Positions 56,513-64,000 of a stretch of 64,000 bases of DNA are shown piece after piece. The DNA lies in the NCBI RefSeq assembly GCF_022346925.1, contig NZ_JAKRNJ010000007.1, positions 87,974 to 151,973 on the forward strand, in the 5' to 3' direction. Each line of letters starts with the position of its first letter. Position 1 is the stretch's first letter. The DNA is from Microvirga sp. ACRRW (GTDB lineage Bacteria > Pseudomonadota > Alphaproteobacteria > Rhizobiales > Beijerinckiaceae). The notes beneath the pieces were generated by a model. It saw nothing but the letters and a program-made list of their open reading frames with translations, ran no database searches and was not told the origin of the DNA. The translations under genes were made by a program, and so were the position numbers.

Positions 56513-56693
56513 GCTTATATCCTTTTTAGTGTTCAGGCGCTTTGAGGCCTTATGTGGTGCGAGGCGAAACCCCTTTCCAACCGACATAGCCTACTGAGAG
56601 CATCCTTTTTGGAATCTTTCGGAAGTAATCGAATGCCAAACGGTTTCGGATGCAAGCCAACTTTCGAATAAATCATACAAATAAAAATTGAAA

Positions 56694-56712
56694 CATTGTT
56701 CTAATAACAATG
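56694..56712. promoter_or_regulatory. Inverted repeat in the dehydratase divergent region
   Basis: CATTGTT and AACAATG are perfect 7-bp arms around CTAAT, in an AT-rich stretch between the dehydratase (start 56512) and the gene at 56758. Such a site could bind an IclR- or GntR-type sugar-acid regulator; none is encoded nearby. Confidence 0.4.
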
Positions 56713-56757
56713 CCGAGCTATGGTCGCCTTCACATTCAAGAAGTCCTGTGGCCCATC

Positions 56758-57342
56758 ATGCTCAAGCCTCTCATTCTGACACTCGCCTTCGTTTTCCCGG
56801 CCTCAGCCCTCGCCAATAATTGCCCAAATGCAAAAACGGCGAAGCAAGGCTTCGTCTTGGAGCGGCAAGGCACGAAGGCGGAAGTGCGCCCCGCCTCGGA
56901 TCATTTCGTCCATGTGACGAACCTCTATCCCAACGGGAAGAAGCAGAACGTCATTTATTACAAAGGGCTGTTTCAGGTCAGCCGCACTGATGATACGGCG
57001 CAAAGCATCTCCATCCCGGTGTCGGATGTCAGAACCATCTTTCCGCTAGCTCTGAAAGCGCGCCGGGCTGTCACCTATGCCCCGGCCACGCCGAGTACGG
57101 TCGGCGCTCTGGTATCTCTTGAGCTGATGGTGACCGATCAGGAGGAGATCGAACTCGGACCCTGTGCCTATGAGGTGTTTGCCGTGCATCACCGCTACCT
57201 CAACGCAGACGGCAAAACGACCTCAGAGCATACGGATCTTTATTCTCCCGATCTCGGCTTCGTCCTCGCTAAACGCTATCCGAACAAGAACGGCTCGCAG
57301 ACGCTCGTGCGGTATGACAGCATCAAGCCGTTCGCCCGTTAA
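56758..57342 (+). CDS. Hypothetical exported protein, 194 residues
   Basis: ATG 56758 starts MLKPLILTLAFVFPASALA, a clear signal peptide with cleavage near residue 20. The mature chain has two Cys (NCPNAKTA and ELGPCAYEV) that could form a disulfide, and a mostly beta pattern with YLNADGKTTSEHTDLYSPDLGFVL and a Lys/Arg-rich end. No family is recognised. It is in the periplasm or secreted. It converges on the DUF533 gene with 2 nt between stops. Confidence 0.75.
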   Translation: MLKPLILTLAFVFPASALANNCPNAKTAKQGFVLERQGTKAEVRPASDHFVHVTNLYPNGKKQNVIYYKGLFQVSRTDDTAQSISIPVSDVRTIFPLALKARRAVTYAPATPSTVGALVSLELMVTDQEEIELGPCAYEVFAVHHRYLNADGKTTSEHTDLYSPDLGFVLAKRYPNKNGSQTLVRYDSIKPFAR

Positions 57343-57344
57343 GA

Positions 57345-58190
57345 TCAGAGCAAGCCGCCAGCCGTCTCATCGATCTGCGCTCGCGTGGCCTGATCAAGGT
57401 CGAGCGCCTCGGCAAGCTGACGCAGGAATTCGCGCTCCTGAATCGTGTCCGGGTCGATGGCGATGCGCGCCGCCGCATAAACCTGCGCCGCCATCTCGGG
57501 ATCGTTCACGTTGGCGGCAAGCTCCTCCACATCCGCGGGCGATGCCATTTCCCGTTCGAGCCAGCCGCTCGCCTGAGGGTCGATCCCCGCTTCGGTCAGA
57601 CCTTTGACGATGCGTGCACGCTCGGCCTCGTCGATCCTGCCGTCGGAGGCTGCCGCCGCCACCATGGTCCGCAGGAAAAGCAACGCGTCGTCCTCGGTCT
57701 GAGAGACCGGATGGAAACGGGACGTTTCCGGAAGGCTGAGCACCGCCTGAGCCATCGGCCCATGATCCGCCGAGCCCGCCTCGCCCGCACCTTGACCTGC
57801 ATTCTGAGATACGACAGCCCCGCCCTGCTGCTTCTGGTAGGCGCGATAGGCCAGCCCCCCGATCACGGCCAGACCACCGAGCTTCACGAGATTGCTCGTG
57901 AGTTTTCCTTTCTTGCGTCCCTTGAACAGGAGGCCCGCCAGACCGACGAGAGCGGCCTGCGTCACGCCCGGGTGCTGGACTGCCAGATCCTTGGCCTTCT
58001 GCAGCAACTGTTCGGGTGACTGGCCTGCAAGCTGCGTCACGCCCTTCTCGAGTTGGTGTCCAAGCCCCTGCTGGGTTCCCGCATCCTTGTGATTGGACGC
58101 GTCTTGGGAAGCCCCGTGCCGATCCGGAGACGCATCGGTGCGGCCAAGCGACCCGACGAAGGCATCCAACAATTTCCGGTAATCGACCAT
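57345..58190 (-). CDS. DUF533 / TerB-like inner membrane protein (YebE type)
   Basis: ATG 58190 has GGAGG 6 nt upstream. The 281-residue protein has an N-terminal hydrophilic part, a short hydrophobic pair of helices (about 85-130, VTQAALVGLAGLLFKG and LGGLAVIGGLAYRAY), a variable linker, and a C-terminal DUF533/TerB-like helical domain (about 165-280) ending DLDQATRAQIDETAGGLL. YebE-type proteins are of unknown function. It follows the aldolase gene by 64 nt. Confidence 0.85.
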   Translation of the reverse strand: MVDYRKLLDAFVGSLGRTDASPDRHGASQDASNHKDAGTQQGLGHQLEKGVTQLAGQSPEQLLQKAKDLAVQHPGVTQAALVGLAGLLFKGRKKGKLTSNLVKLGGLAVIGGLAYRAYQKQQGGAVVSQNAGQGAGEAGSADHGPMAQAVLSLPETSRFHPVSQTEDDALLFLRTMVAAAASDGRIDEAERARIVKGLTEAGIDPQASGWLEREMASPADVEELAANVNDPEMAAQVYAAARIAIDPDTIQEREFLRQLAEALDLDQATRAQIDETAGGLL

Positions 58191-58254
58191 GAGACCCTCC
58201 TGCCTGTTCATTGCGAGCAAGAACACAACGGAGGGGCCGGGGAATGGTTCAGGT

Positions 58255-58893
58255 TTAGCCTCGCAAGGACGCGGCATCCCTGGCGAGACGCTCGATCTCA
58301 GCGAGGTCACCCTTCTTCATGGCATCGGCCGGCGTCACCCAGGTTCCGCCCACGCAGACGACATTGGGAAGCGAGAGATAAGACGCCGCGCTGGCACGGT
58401 CGATGCCGCCCGTGGGGCAGAAGCGCAGATGGGGCAGCGGCCCATAAACGGATTTCAGCCATGCTGGGCCGCCGGAAACCGCAGCCGGGAAGAACTTCAG
58501 ATGCTGGAAGCCGAGCTCCGCGAGGGTCATCGCCTCCGAGACCGTGGCGCATCCGGGCATCACGGGGATCGTCGACGTGCGAAGAGCCTCGGCGAGCCTC
58601 AAGGAGGTTCCAGGCGTGACGATGAACTTCGCCCCAGCATCGATCACTTCCTGGATCTGGCTTTTCGCCAGAACCGTACCGGCGGCGACGACGGCTTCGG
58701 GCACGGCCTTGGCGATAGCGCTGATCGCATCCAGAGCCGCAGGCGTCCTGAGCGTCACCTCGATTACCGGCAAGCCGGCCCGAACGAGCGCGTGGGCGAG
58801 ATCAATGCTGATCCGCGCATCATCGATGGTGACGACCGGTATGACGGGCGCAAGGCGCAAGTAATCGCGAAGAAGGTTTCCGTCGGATCCCAT
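58255..58893 (-). CDS. eda: 2-keto-3-deoxy-6-phosphogluconate (KHG/KDPG) aldolase
   Basis: This 212-residue class I aldolase splits KDPG to pyruvate and glyceraldehyde-3-phosphate. PVIPVVTIDDA starts the TIM barrel, EVTLRTPAAL carries the catalytic Glu, and LKFFPAAVSGG the Schiff-base Lys; the phosphate-binding end is GGTWVTP. Nearness to the dehydratase suggests a role in sugar-acid catabolism besides Entner-Doudoroff. DUF533 follows in the same direction. Confidence 0.95.
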   Translation of the reverse strand: MGSDGNLLRDYLRLAPVIPVVTIDDARISIDLAHALVRAGLPVIEVTLRTPAALDAISAIAKAVPEAVVAAGTVLAKSQIQEVIDAGAKFIVTPGTSLRLAEALRTSTIPVMPGCATVSEAMTLAELGFQHLKFFPAAVSGGPAWLKSVYGPLPHLRFCPTGGIDRASAASYLSLPNVVCVGGTWVTPADAMKKGDLAEIERLARDAASLRG

Positions 58894-59519
58894 GCCGCCC
58901 GCCTTTGTTCAGTTGCCTTACAATGGAGAAACCGTTTTAGAACCCGGCTGCAACTCTGCCAAGAGCTGCTGCAGCCACCTCGAACTCTTCGGCCATTGCG
59001 GGACTAAGTGCCGCTCATCCCGTCACAAACCCGTGTTTGGCCCGCCTTTTTGGCAGCAAGAGGCGGCCTAGCGCAAAAGCATGGCGCAATAGAGTTTCGC
59101 ATCGAGAGGCGGCTCAGCAGCCAGCACGAGACATGCAAGCGGATCCGCTATCCAGTATTCGACGATCTATTGCAAGAAACAATTGAAATTGCTTTCTCAA
59201 AAATCCGGACAACAGGCTACATTTACGATAAATAAGCAGATAAAAAGATAATATTCCAAAGGAGTAATTTATATAGATACGTCCAATACTTGCAGACAAT
59301 GACACCATCCAAGCGGAATAGGGCCAAACTATCCAGCGCCAGAGCTTCCACAAGTTCCACCAATATTCAGAAGTCCCAACATTCTAAGGGCTTGCCAGCT
59401 CCAATTGAACTGCCTTATGGCTCGTATCCTTCATTTCTAACCCGCAGGAAAGGCTCGGTTGGCCTTGCGGGCTAGGCTTCGGCAGGCAATCCGTACTGGT
59501 TCTGAATAGGCTTCATTGA
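58894..59519. other. Intergenic, with an AT-rich stretch before the glycosyltransferase gene
   Basis: About 626 nt without a supported gene. From about 59150 to 59290 the base composition turns AT-rich, unlike the rest of the window. AAAGGAG near 59260 is followed at once by stops and no convincing frame. CCCGCA (59441-59446) and TGCGGG (59466-59471) form a hairpin candidate 50 nt before the gene. It probably holds the promoter of that gene. Confidence 0.6.
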
Positions 59520-62500
59520 ATGCGCGCTCACATTCGTATTTCGGATCGCGGATGGATCCTCGAGAAGATGGCCTCGGAGCTGTCTCGGGCTCTCCCCTTC
59601 GTGTCCTATGACACGGCTGCCGATGCCTCGGCCGATGTCCAGTACTACCTGACATACTCGACCCATCAGGAGCGCCTGTCGCCCGTCGAGATCGCGTATT
59701 TCACGCATCTCGAAGAAGACGAGCGCGCCAAAGCCAAATTCTTAGATGTCGCCAATCAGGTCGATTATTCCGTCTGCATGTCGCACATCTATGCGGACCT
59801 GCTGAAGAAAGAGACTCAGCGCGAGGTCAGGATCATCGGGCCAGGCGTCGATATCGACGTTTTCCGGCCATCGCTGAAGATCGGCGTTGTCGGCCGCACC
59901 TATGTAACCGGGCGCAAAGGCGAAGCACTGGTGTCGCAGGTGATGGACCTGCCGGGAATCGAGTGGTTCTTCACCGGCGAGGGCTGGCCGGGGCCTGCGC
60001 TGAACCTCCCTGGCGATGAGCTGCCCGAATTCTACCGCTCGATGGACTACATCCTCGTTCCCGCATCGTTCGAGGGCGGGCCGATGTCGGCGATCGAGGC
60101 CCTCGCCTGCGGCGTGGAGGTGATCGCTCCCGAAATCGGGTGGATGCCCGAGCTTCCTCACATCAGCTATCGGACCGGCGATGCGGAAAGCCTGCGCGCC
60201 GTTCTGGTCGGCCTCCTCGAAAAGCGGGAAGCCCTCAGAACATCCATCCTCGACCGGACATGGGATCATTTCGCCGCCAAGCACGGCGAGTTTTTCGAAG
60301 AAATCGCGCAACGCCACAACCTGGGCAGCACAAAGACTTTCCATGCAGCCCCGGAGGTTGTTTCATCCGCGGCCGCGACGCGCGTCGCCCTTCTGACGCA
60401 CGGCGCCGAGAAATCAGCCAAAGGCGGCCCCTCGACCCGCATCCCACAGCTCGCTCTCGGTCTCCGCAAGCATGGCTTCGATGCCGAGAATGGTTATGCC
60501 GAACAGGTCGGCCTTCGTGATGCGAATGTCGTGCACCTTTTCAATGTCGCGACGCCGAAAACGGCCATCCCTGCGATGGAAGCGGCAAAATCCTTCAAGA
60601 AGCCCGTCGTCTTCTCACCGATCTTTCTGGACAACCGCTGCCGGGACCTCTGGCTGAGTTCGGTTCCCAAGGCGTTCGAAGAGCATTCCTCTCAATCCAT
60701 CGAAGAGCGGCTTGTCGACATCAATGCCGAAGCACAACGCCTGAGGCGGCTTCCTCTCAATGTCGTCGAGGAGCAATTCCCCGGCTACAACGCCATGATC
60801 GGCCACCTCGTCGACGAGGCTGATCATCTCGTCTTCCTGAGCGATTATGAGCGCAGAGCTCTCGGGACGGCCATCGGGCGCGATCTTTCCGGCACGCTCG
60901 TGCACAATCCCGTCGACGCGTCCAAATTCTCGAATGCGGATCCTGTCCTGTTTCAGAACCTCGTGGGCCTGAAGGATTACGTCTTGTGCGTCGGACGGAT
61001 CGAGCCCCGCAAGAACCAGCTTCTGCTCGCGTATGCTCTGAAAGGCACCGGCATTCCGCTCGTCCTGATCGGTGAAGCCATCGACGCACGCTACAAGAAC
61101 CTGATCCAGGCCGTCGGCGGGGACAATGTGCACTTCGCCGGCCGTATCGGCGGACAATCGCAGATGCTTGCCTCAGCCTATGCGGGAGCACGTTGCTTCG
61201 CTCTTCCGAGTTGGGCGGAAGGAGCGCCGCTTGCCGCCTTGGAAGCGGCTGCCGCAGGCGCGCCCCTCGTCCTCAGTTCGTATTCGGGCGAAGAAGAATA
61301 TTTCGGGGCTCATGCGACCTATGCCGACCCGGCCGATGTCGCCGCAATCCGTCGTGCTGTTGTCGAGACATTCGAGACACGCCGGTCCGCCGAAGCCGTC
61401 GATGCTCAGAAAGAGCACATCGCCGGGCAGTTCAGCATCGACCGCCATGTCGAGCGCACGATCGAGGTTTACCGCAACGTTCTCTCCCGAGCAGAGAGCC
61501 CTTCACCGGCGAGCCCTGCTGCCCATGAGGTGGCGCCGGTCGCAGAGACGGAGGCGCCTCACATCTATCTTGATGTCACGACGCTCATCAACAATCCCGG
61601 CCGCATTACCGGCATCACCCGTGTCGAGCTTCTTCTCGTCAACGAGATCCGAAACAACCCGAACATCACCTACATTGCCTGGCACAGAATCGAGAGGCGC
61701 TATTTCCTGGTTCCGCCGGACCTTCTCTCGTTCGAGCAGGGGCCGTCATATGTTGGACGCCGCGATCTGGAGACGATCAGTTCGCTTCCGCCAAACGCCA
61801 ATCTCCTGATCCAAGGAAACGCATGGCTGCAGAATCTCGATTACGTCCATGACACGACGTTGCTGATCCGCCGCTCGGGAGCGACGGCGATCCTGCTCAT
61901 CCACGACATTCTCCCGATCAGCCATCCGCAATATTTCTCCGAAGAGACGACGGAGCGGTTCGAGGACAATCTGTCGAAGATGCTTGCCAACGTTCGCAAG
62001 GTCGGAACTGTCAGCCAGGCATCGAAGAACGAGCTGTTGAAGTACTTCAGCAGCAAGCGCATCCAAATGCCGCAGATCAGTGTGATCAGGGAAGGCGACG
62101 GCATCCCGTTGGATTTCGAGACGCCTCTTGAGCGGAACTCGGCCGAGGTCCCGGAGAAGGTTCGCGCCGTCCTCGACGAAGGCGACTTCGTCCTGACCGT
62201 CGGCTCCTTGAGCCCTCACAAGAATCGCCACCTTCTGTATCAAGTGTGGACGCGCCTCGTCGCGGATCTCGGATCGAGAGCACCGCAACTGGTCATCGTT
62301 GGCGGCGCAACTCCCGGCCCGTTGAAGGACATGCTGGAGCGCGATCCTGTTGCGAGGGACAAGATCAAGATTCTGAGCGGCATCGACGACAATGCTCTCG
62401 ATCTTTTGTATCGCGAGAGCATTTTCACAGTCTTCCCGTCCCTTTGCGAAGGCTGGGGCTTGCCCGTCGGCGAGAGCCTCGCCCATGGCAAGATCTGCAT

Positions 62501-63704
62501 CGCTTCCGCGACATCGTCTATGGTCGAGATCGCCCCGCACATCACGGACCTCATCGACCCTCTCGATATCAAAGCATGGTATCAGCGCATTCGCATGTAT
62601 GCGGTTTCGTCTGCAAAGCGGGCCGAACGCGAGGAAGCGATCCGCAAGGATTTCGTGCCGGTCGCATGGAGCAAGACGGCGGCCGATCTGCTCGCCCTGT
62701 CAGGTGGACCGTCCCAGAAAGCCTTCGAGCTGCACCCCTTCTATTCGGGCCAGGTCGCCGACTTCCAGGACGCCAGCAACCTGTATGCCTACAGCATTCC
62801 TCAGACGAACCATTTCGTGGGACGAAACGGCTGGGGCGCCTGGGCCGACAAGGGGTCCGCGACGATCGCATTTCGCCTGTTCCATACGGGCGCAGGATCG
62901 CGCTCTTTCATCGCCCCCTTCGTCACGAACAAGAACAGCCTCGTGGATGTTCTGCTGAATGATCATCTGACGGAGACATGGGAACTGACGCAGGGCGAAG
63001 TCTCGCTCTGCAGCGTCAGAATTCCAGATACGCTTCGAAGCGGGGATCCGGTCAAATTTGAGTTCCGGATCCGAGACGAGGACGGTTCGACCCGCGTTCT
63101 TGGCGTTTCGGCTTTTACCATCATCGAGGACGAATGGCCCGCGGATCGGAAGGAGCGCATGTACGCGGAACTCCGAATGCTGCGCTATGAACTCGGAAGC
63201 GAACTTGCATTCGGCTTAGGGCAGCCCGGGCTTGCCTATCTCGGTGAAGGATGGAACGAAGCCGAACCGACTCAGGTCTGGAGCCGTGGCCGGGCCGTCC
63301 TCAGTTTCCTTGTGCCGGACACAATGCGCCGCCCCTTGGACCTGGTGATTGAAGGCGAAGTCCTTCAGACTCAGGACGTCACCTTCGAGGTTGCGGGCCA
63401 TGTCGTTTCGAAGCTCACGATGAATGGCCGGAACAGGCATGAAGTCTGGATCAGCATCCCGGCCGCAATCATGAACAACATTGAGGCGCTGCTCGAGATC
63501 GCAATCATTCCCTCCAAGCCGGCGACGCCGGCGTCGTTGGGCATGGGCAAGGATAGACGCATCCTCGGCTTCATGATGCAGAAGGCGCGCCTTGAGCCGA
63601 GCCGTGCATGGAAGTTCTCACGAACCAAGACACGCCTGCGGACTATCGCCCGCCGTGGCGCCAAGAAGGTCTTTTACCTCGTACGGGGCGCCCTCAAGAA
63701 ATGA
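59520..63704 (+). CDS. Large protein with three GT-B (GT4-like) glycosyltransferase modules
   Basis: The 1394-residue chain has three retaining-type modules, each with an E-x7-E motif: EGGPMSAIE (E185, E193), EGAPLAALE (E567, E575) and EGWGLPVGE (E977, E985). Module one (about 1-265) is short, with a reduced N-terminal half. Module two (about 285-655) has VGRIEPRKNQLLL, and module three (about 680-1060) has VGSLSPHKNRHLL. A C-terminal part (about 1065-1394) looks beta-rich, ending in a basic tail. A stop immediately precedes the ATG, so the start is fixed. It likely builds a surface polysaccharide. No signal peptide is seen. Confidence 0.9.
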   Translation: MRAHIRISDRGWILEKMASELSRALPFVSYDTAADASADVQYYLTYSTHQERLSPVEIAYFTHLEEDERAKAKFLDVANQVDYSVCMSHIYADLLKKETQREVRIIGPGVDIDVFRPSLKIGVVGRTYVTGRKGEALVSQVMDLPGIEWFFTGEGWPGPALNLPGDELPEFYRSMDYILVPASFEGGPMSAIEALACGVEVIAPEIGWMPELPHISYRTGDAESLRAVLVGLLEKREALRTSILDRTWDHFAAKHGEFFEEIAQRHNLGSTKTFHAAPEVVSSAAATRVALLTHGAEKSAKGGPSTRIPQLALGLRKHGFDAENGYAEQVGLRDANVVHLFNVATPKTAIPAMEAAKSFKKPVVFSPIFLDNRCRDLWLSSVPKAFEEHSSQSIEERLVDINAEAQRLRRLPLNVVEEQFPGYNAMIGHLVDEADHLVFLSDYERRALGTAIGRDLSGTLVHNPVDASKFSNADPVLFQNLVGLKDYVLCVGRIEPRKNQLLLAYALKGTGIPLVLIGEAIDARYKNLIQAVGGDNVHFAGRIGGQSQMLASAYAGARCFALPSWAEGAPLAALEAAAAGAPLVLSSYSGEEEYFGAHATYADPADVAAIRRAVVETFETRRSAEAVDAQKEHIAGQFSIDRHVERTIEVYRNVLSRAESPSPASPAAHEVAPVAETEAPHIYLDVTTLINNPGRITGITRVELLLVNEIRNNPNITYIAWHRIERRYFLVPPDLLSFEQGPSYVGRRDLETISSLPPNANLLIQGNAWLQNLDYVHDTTLLIRRSGATAILLIHDILPISHPQYFSEETTERFEDNLSKMLANVRKVGTVSQASKNELLKYFSSKRIQMPQISVIREGDGIPLDFETPLERNSAEVPEKVRAVLDEGDFVLTVGSLSPHKNRHLLYQVWTRLVADLGSRAPQLVIVGGATPGPLKDMLERDPVARDKIKILSGIDDNALDLLYRESIFTVFPSLCEGWGLPVGESLAHGKICIASATSSMVEIAPHITDLIDPLDIKAWYQRIRMYAVSSAKRAEREEAIRKDFVPVAWSKTAADLLALSGGPSQKAFELHPFYSGQVADFQDASNLYAYSIPQTNHFVGRNGWGAWADKGSATIAFRLFHTGAGSRSFIAPFVTNKNSLVDVLLNDHLTETWELTQGEVSLCSVRIPDTLRSGDPVKFEFRIRDEDGSTRVLGVSAFTIIEDEWPADRKERMYAELRMLRYELGSELAFGLGQPGLAYLGEGWNEAEPTQVWSRGRAVLSFLVPDTMRRPLDLVIEGEVLQTQDVTFEVAGHVVSKLTMNGRNRHEVWISIPAAIMNNIEALLEIAIIPSKPATPASLGMGKDRRILGFMMQKARLEPSRAWKFSRTKTRLRTIARRGAKKVFYLVRGALKK

Positions 63705-63882
63705 ACCGAGCAATCTCGGCTATTCTTGCGCGGGAGCATTGGCTCAGCTTTGCCCATGCGGAAGGCAAGCGCGGATACGCGCGCGTGTGAAACCGTGGCC
63801 GCCAACGTGCTTACACTGGCTTCAGGCCATCTCCATTCGCGTGCGTCTGGGAAAGGCATCTGCAGCTTTTTAATTCCGCGCG

Positions 63883-64000
63883 GTGGTGGCGGGGCGTTAT
63901 TTTTTCGAGGCCGAGCCGATCCGTGTCATGGCGCTCGAGGATCTTGATCCTATCTTGCGGATCGACCGCACGACCAGCGCGCTCATGGATTTCGGCGCAG
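63883..64000 (+). CDS. Partial gene running off the right end
   Basis: After a stop at 63871-63873 the frame is open to the window end. GTG 63883 or ATG 63928 could start it. The reading FFEAEPIRVMALEDLDPILRI has protein-like character and GC-rich third positions. There is no strong ribosome site and too little sequence to assign a family. Between 63705 and 63882 I see nothing supportable. Confidence 0.4.
   Translation, partial: MVAGRYFFEAEPIRVMALEDLDPILRIDRTTSALMDFGA

Noticed and set aside
59008..59235. A 75-codon frame in the gap before the glycosyltransferase gene
   Set aside because: The end looks somewhat protein-like, but the start is a GTG without a ribosome site and no family is recognised.
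59290..59475. A 61-codon frame with an upstream AAAGGAG
   Set aside because: The ribosome-like site is about 25 nt away and followed by stops; the predicted peptide is of low complexity.
63592..63873. Short frames at the 3' end of the glycosyltransferase gene
   Set aside because: They overlap its coding end in other frames and show no start signal.

Overview
The window is about 64 kb of GC-rich chromosomal DNA from an alphaproteobacterium. Gene content points to Hyphomicrobiales (Rhizobiales), most likely Methylobacteriaceae or a close relative such as Microvirga. The basis is: homospermidine synthase with ornithine decarboxylase, an HWE-type histidine kinase, a TAXI-TRAP operon with DUF1850, OpgD-like glucan proteins, fused indolepyruvate oxidoreductase, and many intergenic palindromic elements of kinds common in that order. 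This is inference from content; no rRNA or tRNA gene is visible.

Layout. 1-5.3 kb: gltB (5' end missing) and gltD, closed by a strong terminator. 5.3-11.1 kb: envelope and sugar-nucleotide genes (SGNH-like protein, lytic transglycosylase, galE, galU, kdsD). 11.1-19.2 kb: SPFH/NfeD/GST operon, an AlaX-like editing protein, hemH, an HWE sensor kinase and a UshA-like nucleotidase. 19.4-25 kb: ung, an aromatic aminotransferase and the convergent indolepyruvate ferredoxin oxidoreductase. 25-29.6 kb: DUF1007 plus NicO nickel/cobalt transport, YitT, gamma-glutamyltransferase and a small membrane protein. 29.6-33.4 kb: TAXI-TRAP operon. 33.5-35.1 kb: OpgD-like protein.

35.1-41.6 kb: a zinc-acquisition locus. 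It opens with a 56-residue protein carrying eight alternating histidines, followed by znuC, znuB, znuA and a COG0523 GTPase; then a WD40 protein, a 95-residue protein and DUF2937. 41.6-47 kb: polyamine region, with homospermidine synthase, MFS, GNAT, and ornithine decarboxylase behind a long structured leader that fits the speF leader class. 47-48.6 kb: a second OpgD-like gene. 49.3-51.9 kb: an NMT1/THI5-type ABC importer. 52-58.9 kb: MarR regulator, TfoX-C protein, and a sugar-acid module (D-2-hydroxyacid dehydrogenase, SDR, IlvD/Edd-type dehydratase, KDPG-type aldolase) with DUF533. 59.5-63.7 kb: one 1394-residue protein with three glycosyltransferase modules, preceded by an AT-rich stretch; a partial gene runs off the right end.

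Most genes are ordinary core metabolism. The points most worth a second look are the alternating-His protein at the head of the znu operon, the triple glycosyltransferase, the ornithine decarboxylase leader, several clean palindromic operator candidates, changed catalytic or metal-ligand positions in three enzymes (SGNH, UshA-like, UNG), and six palindromic intergenic elements.
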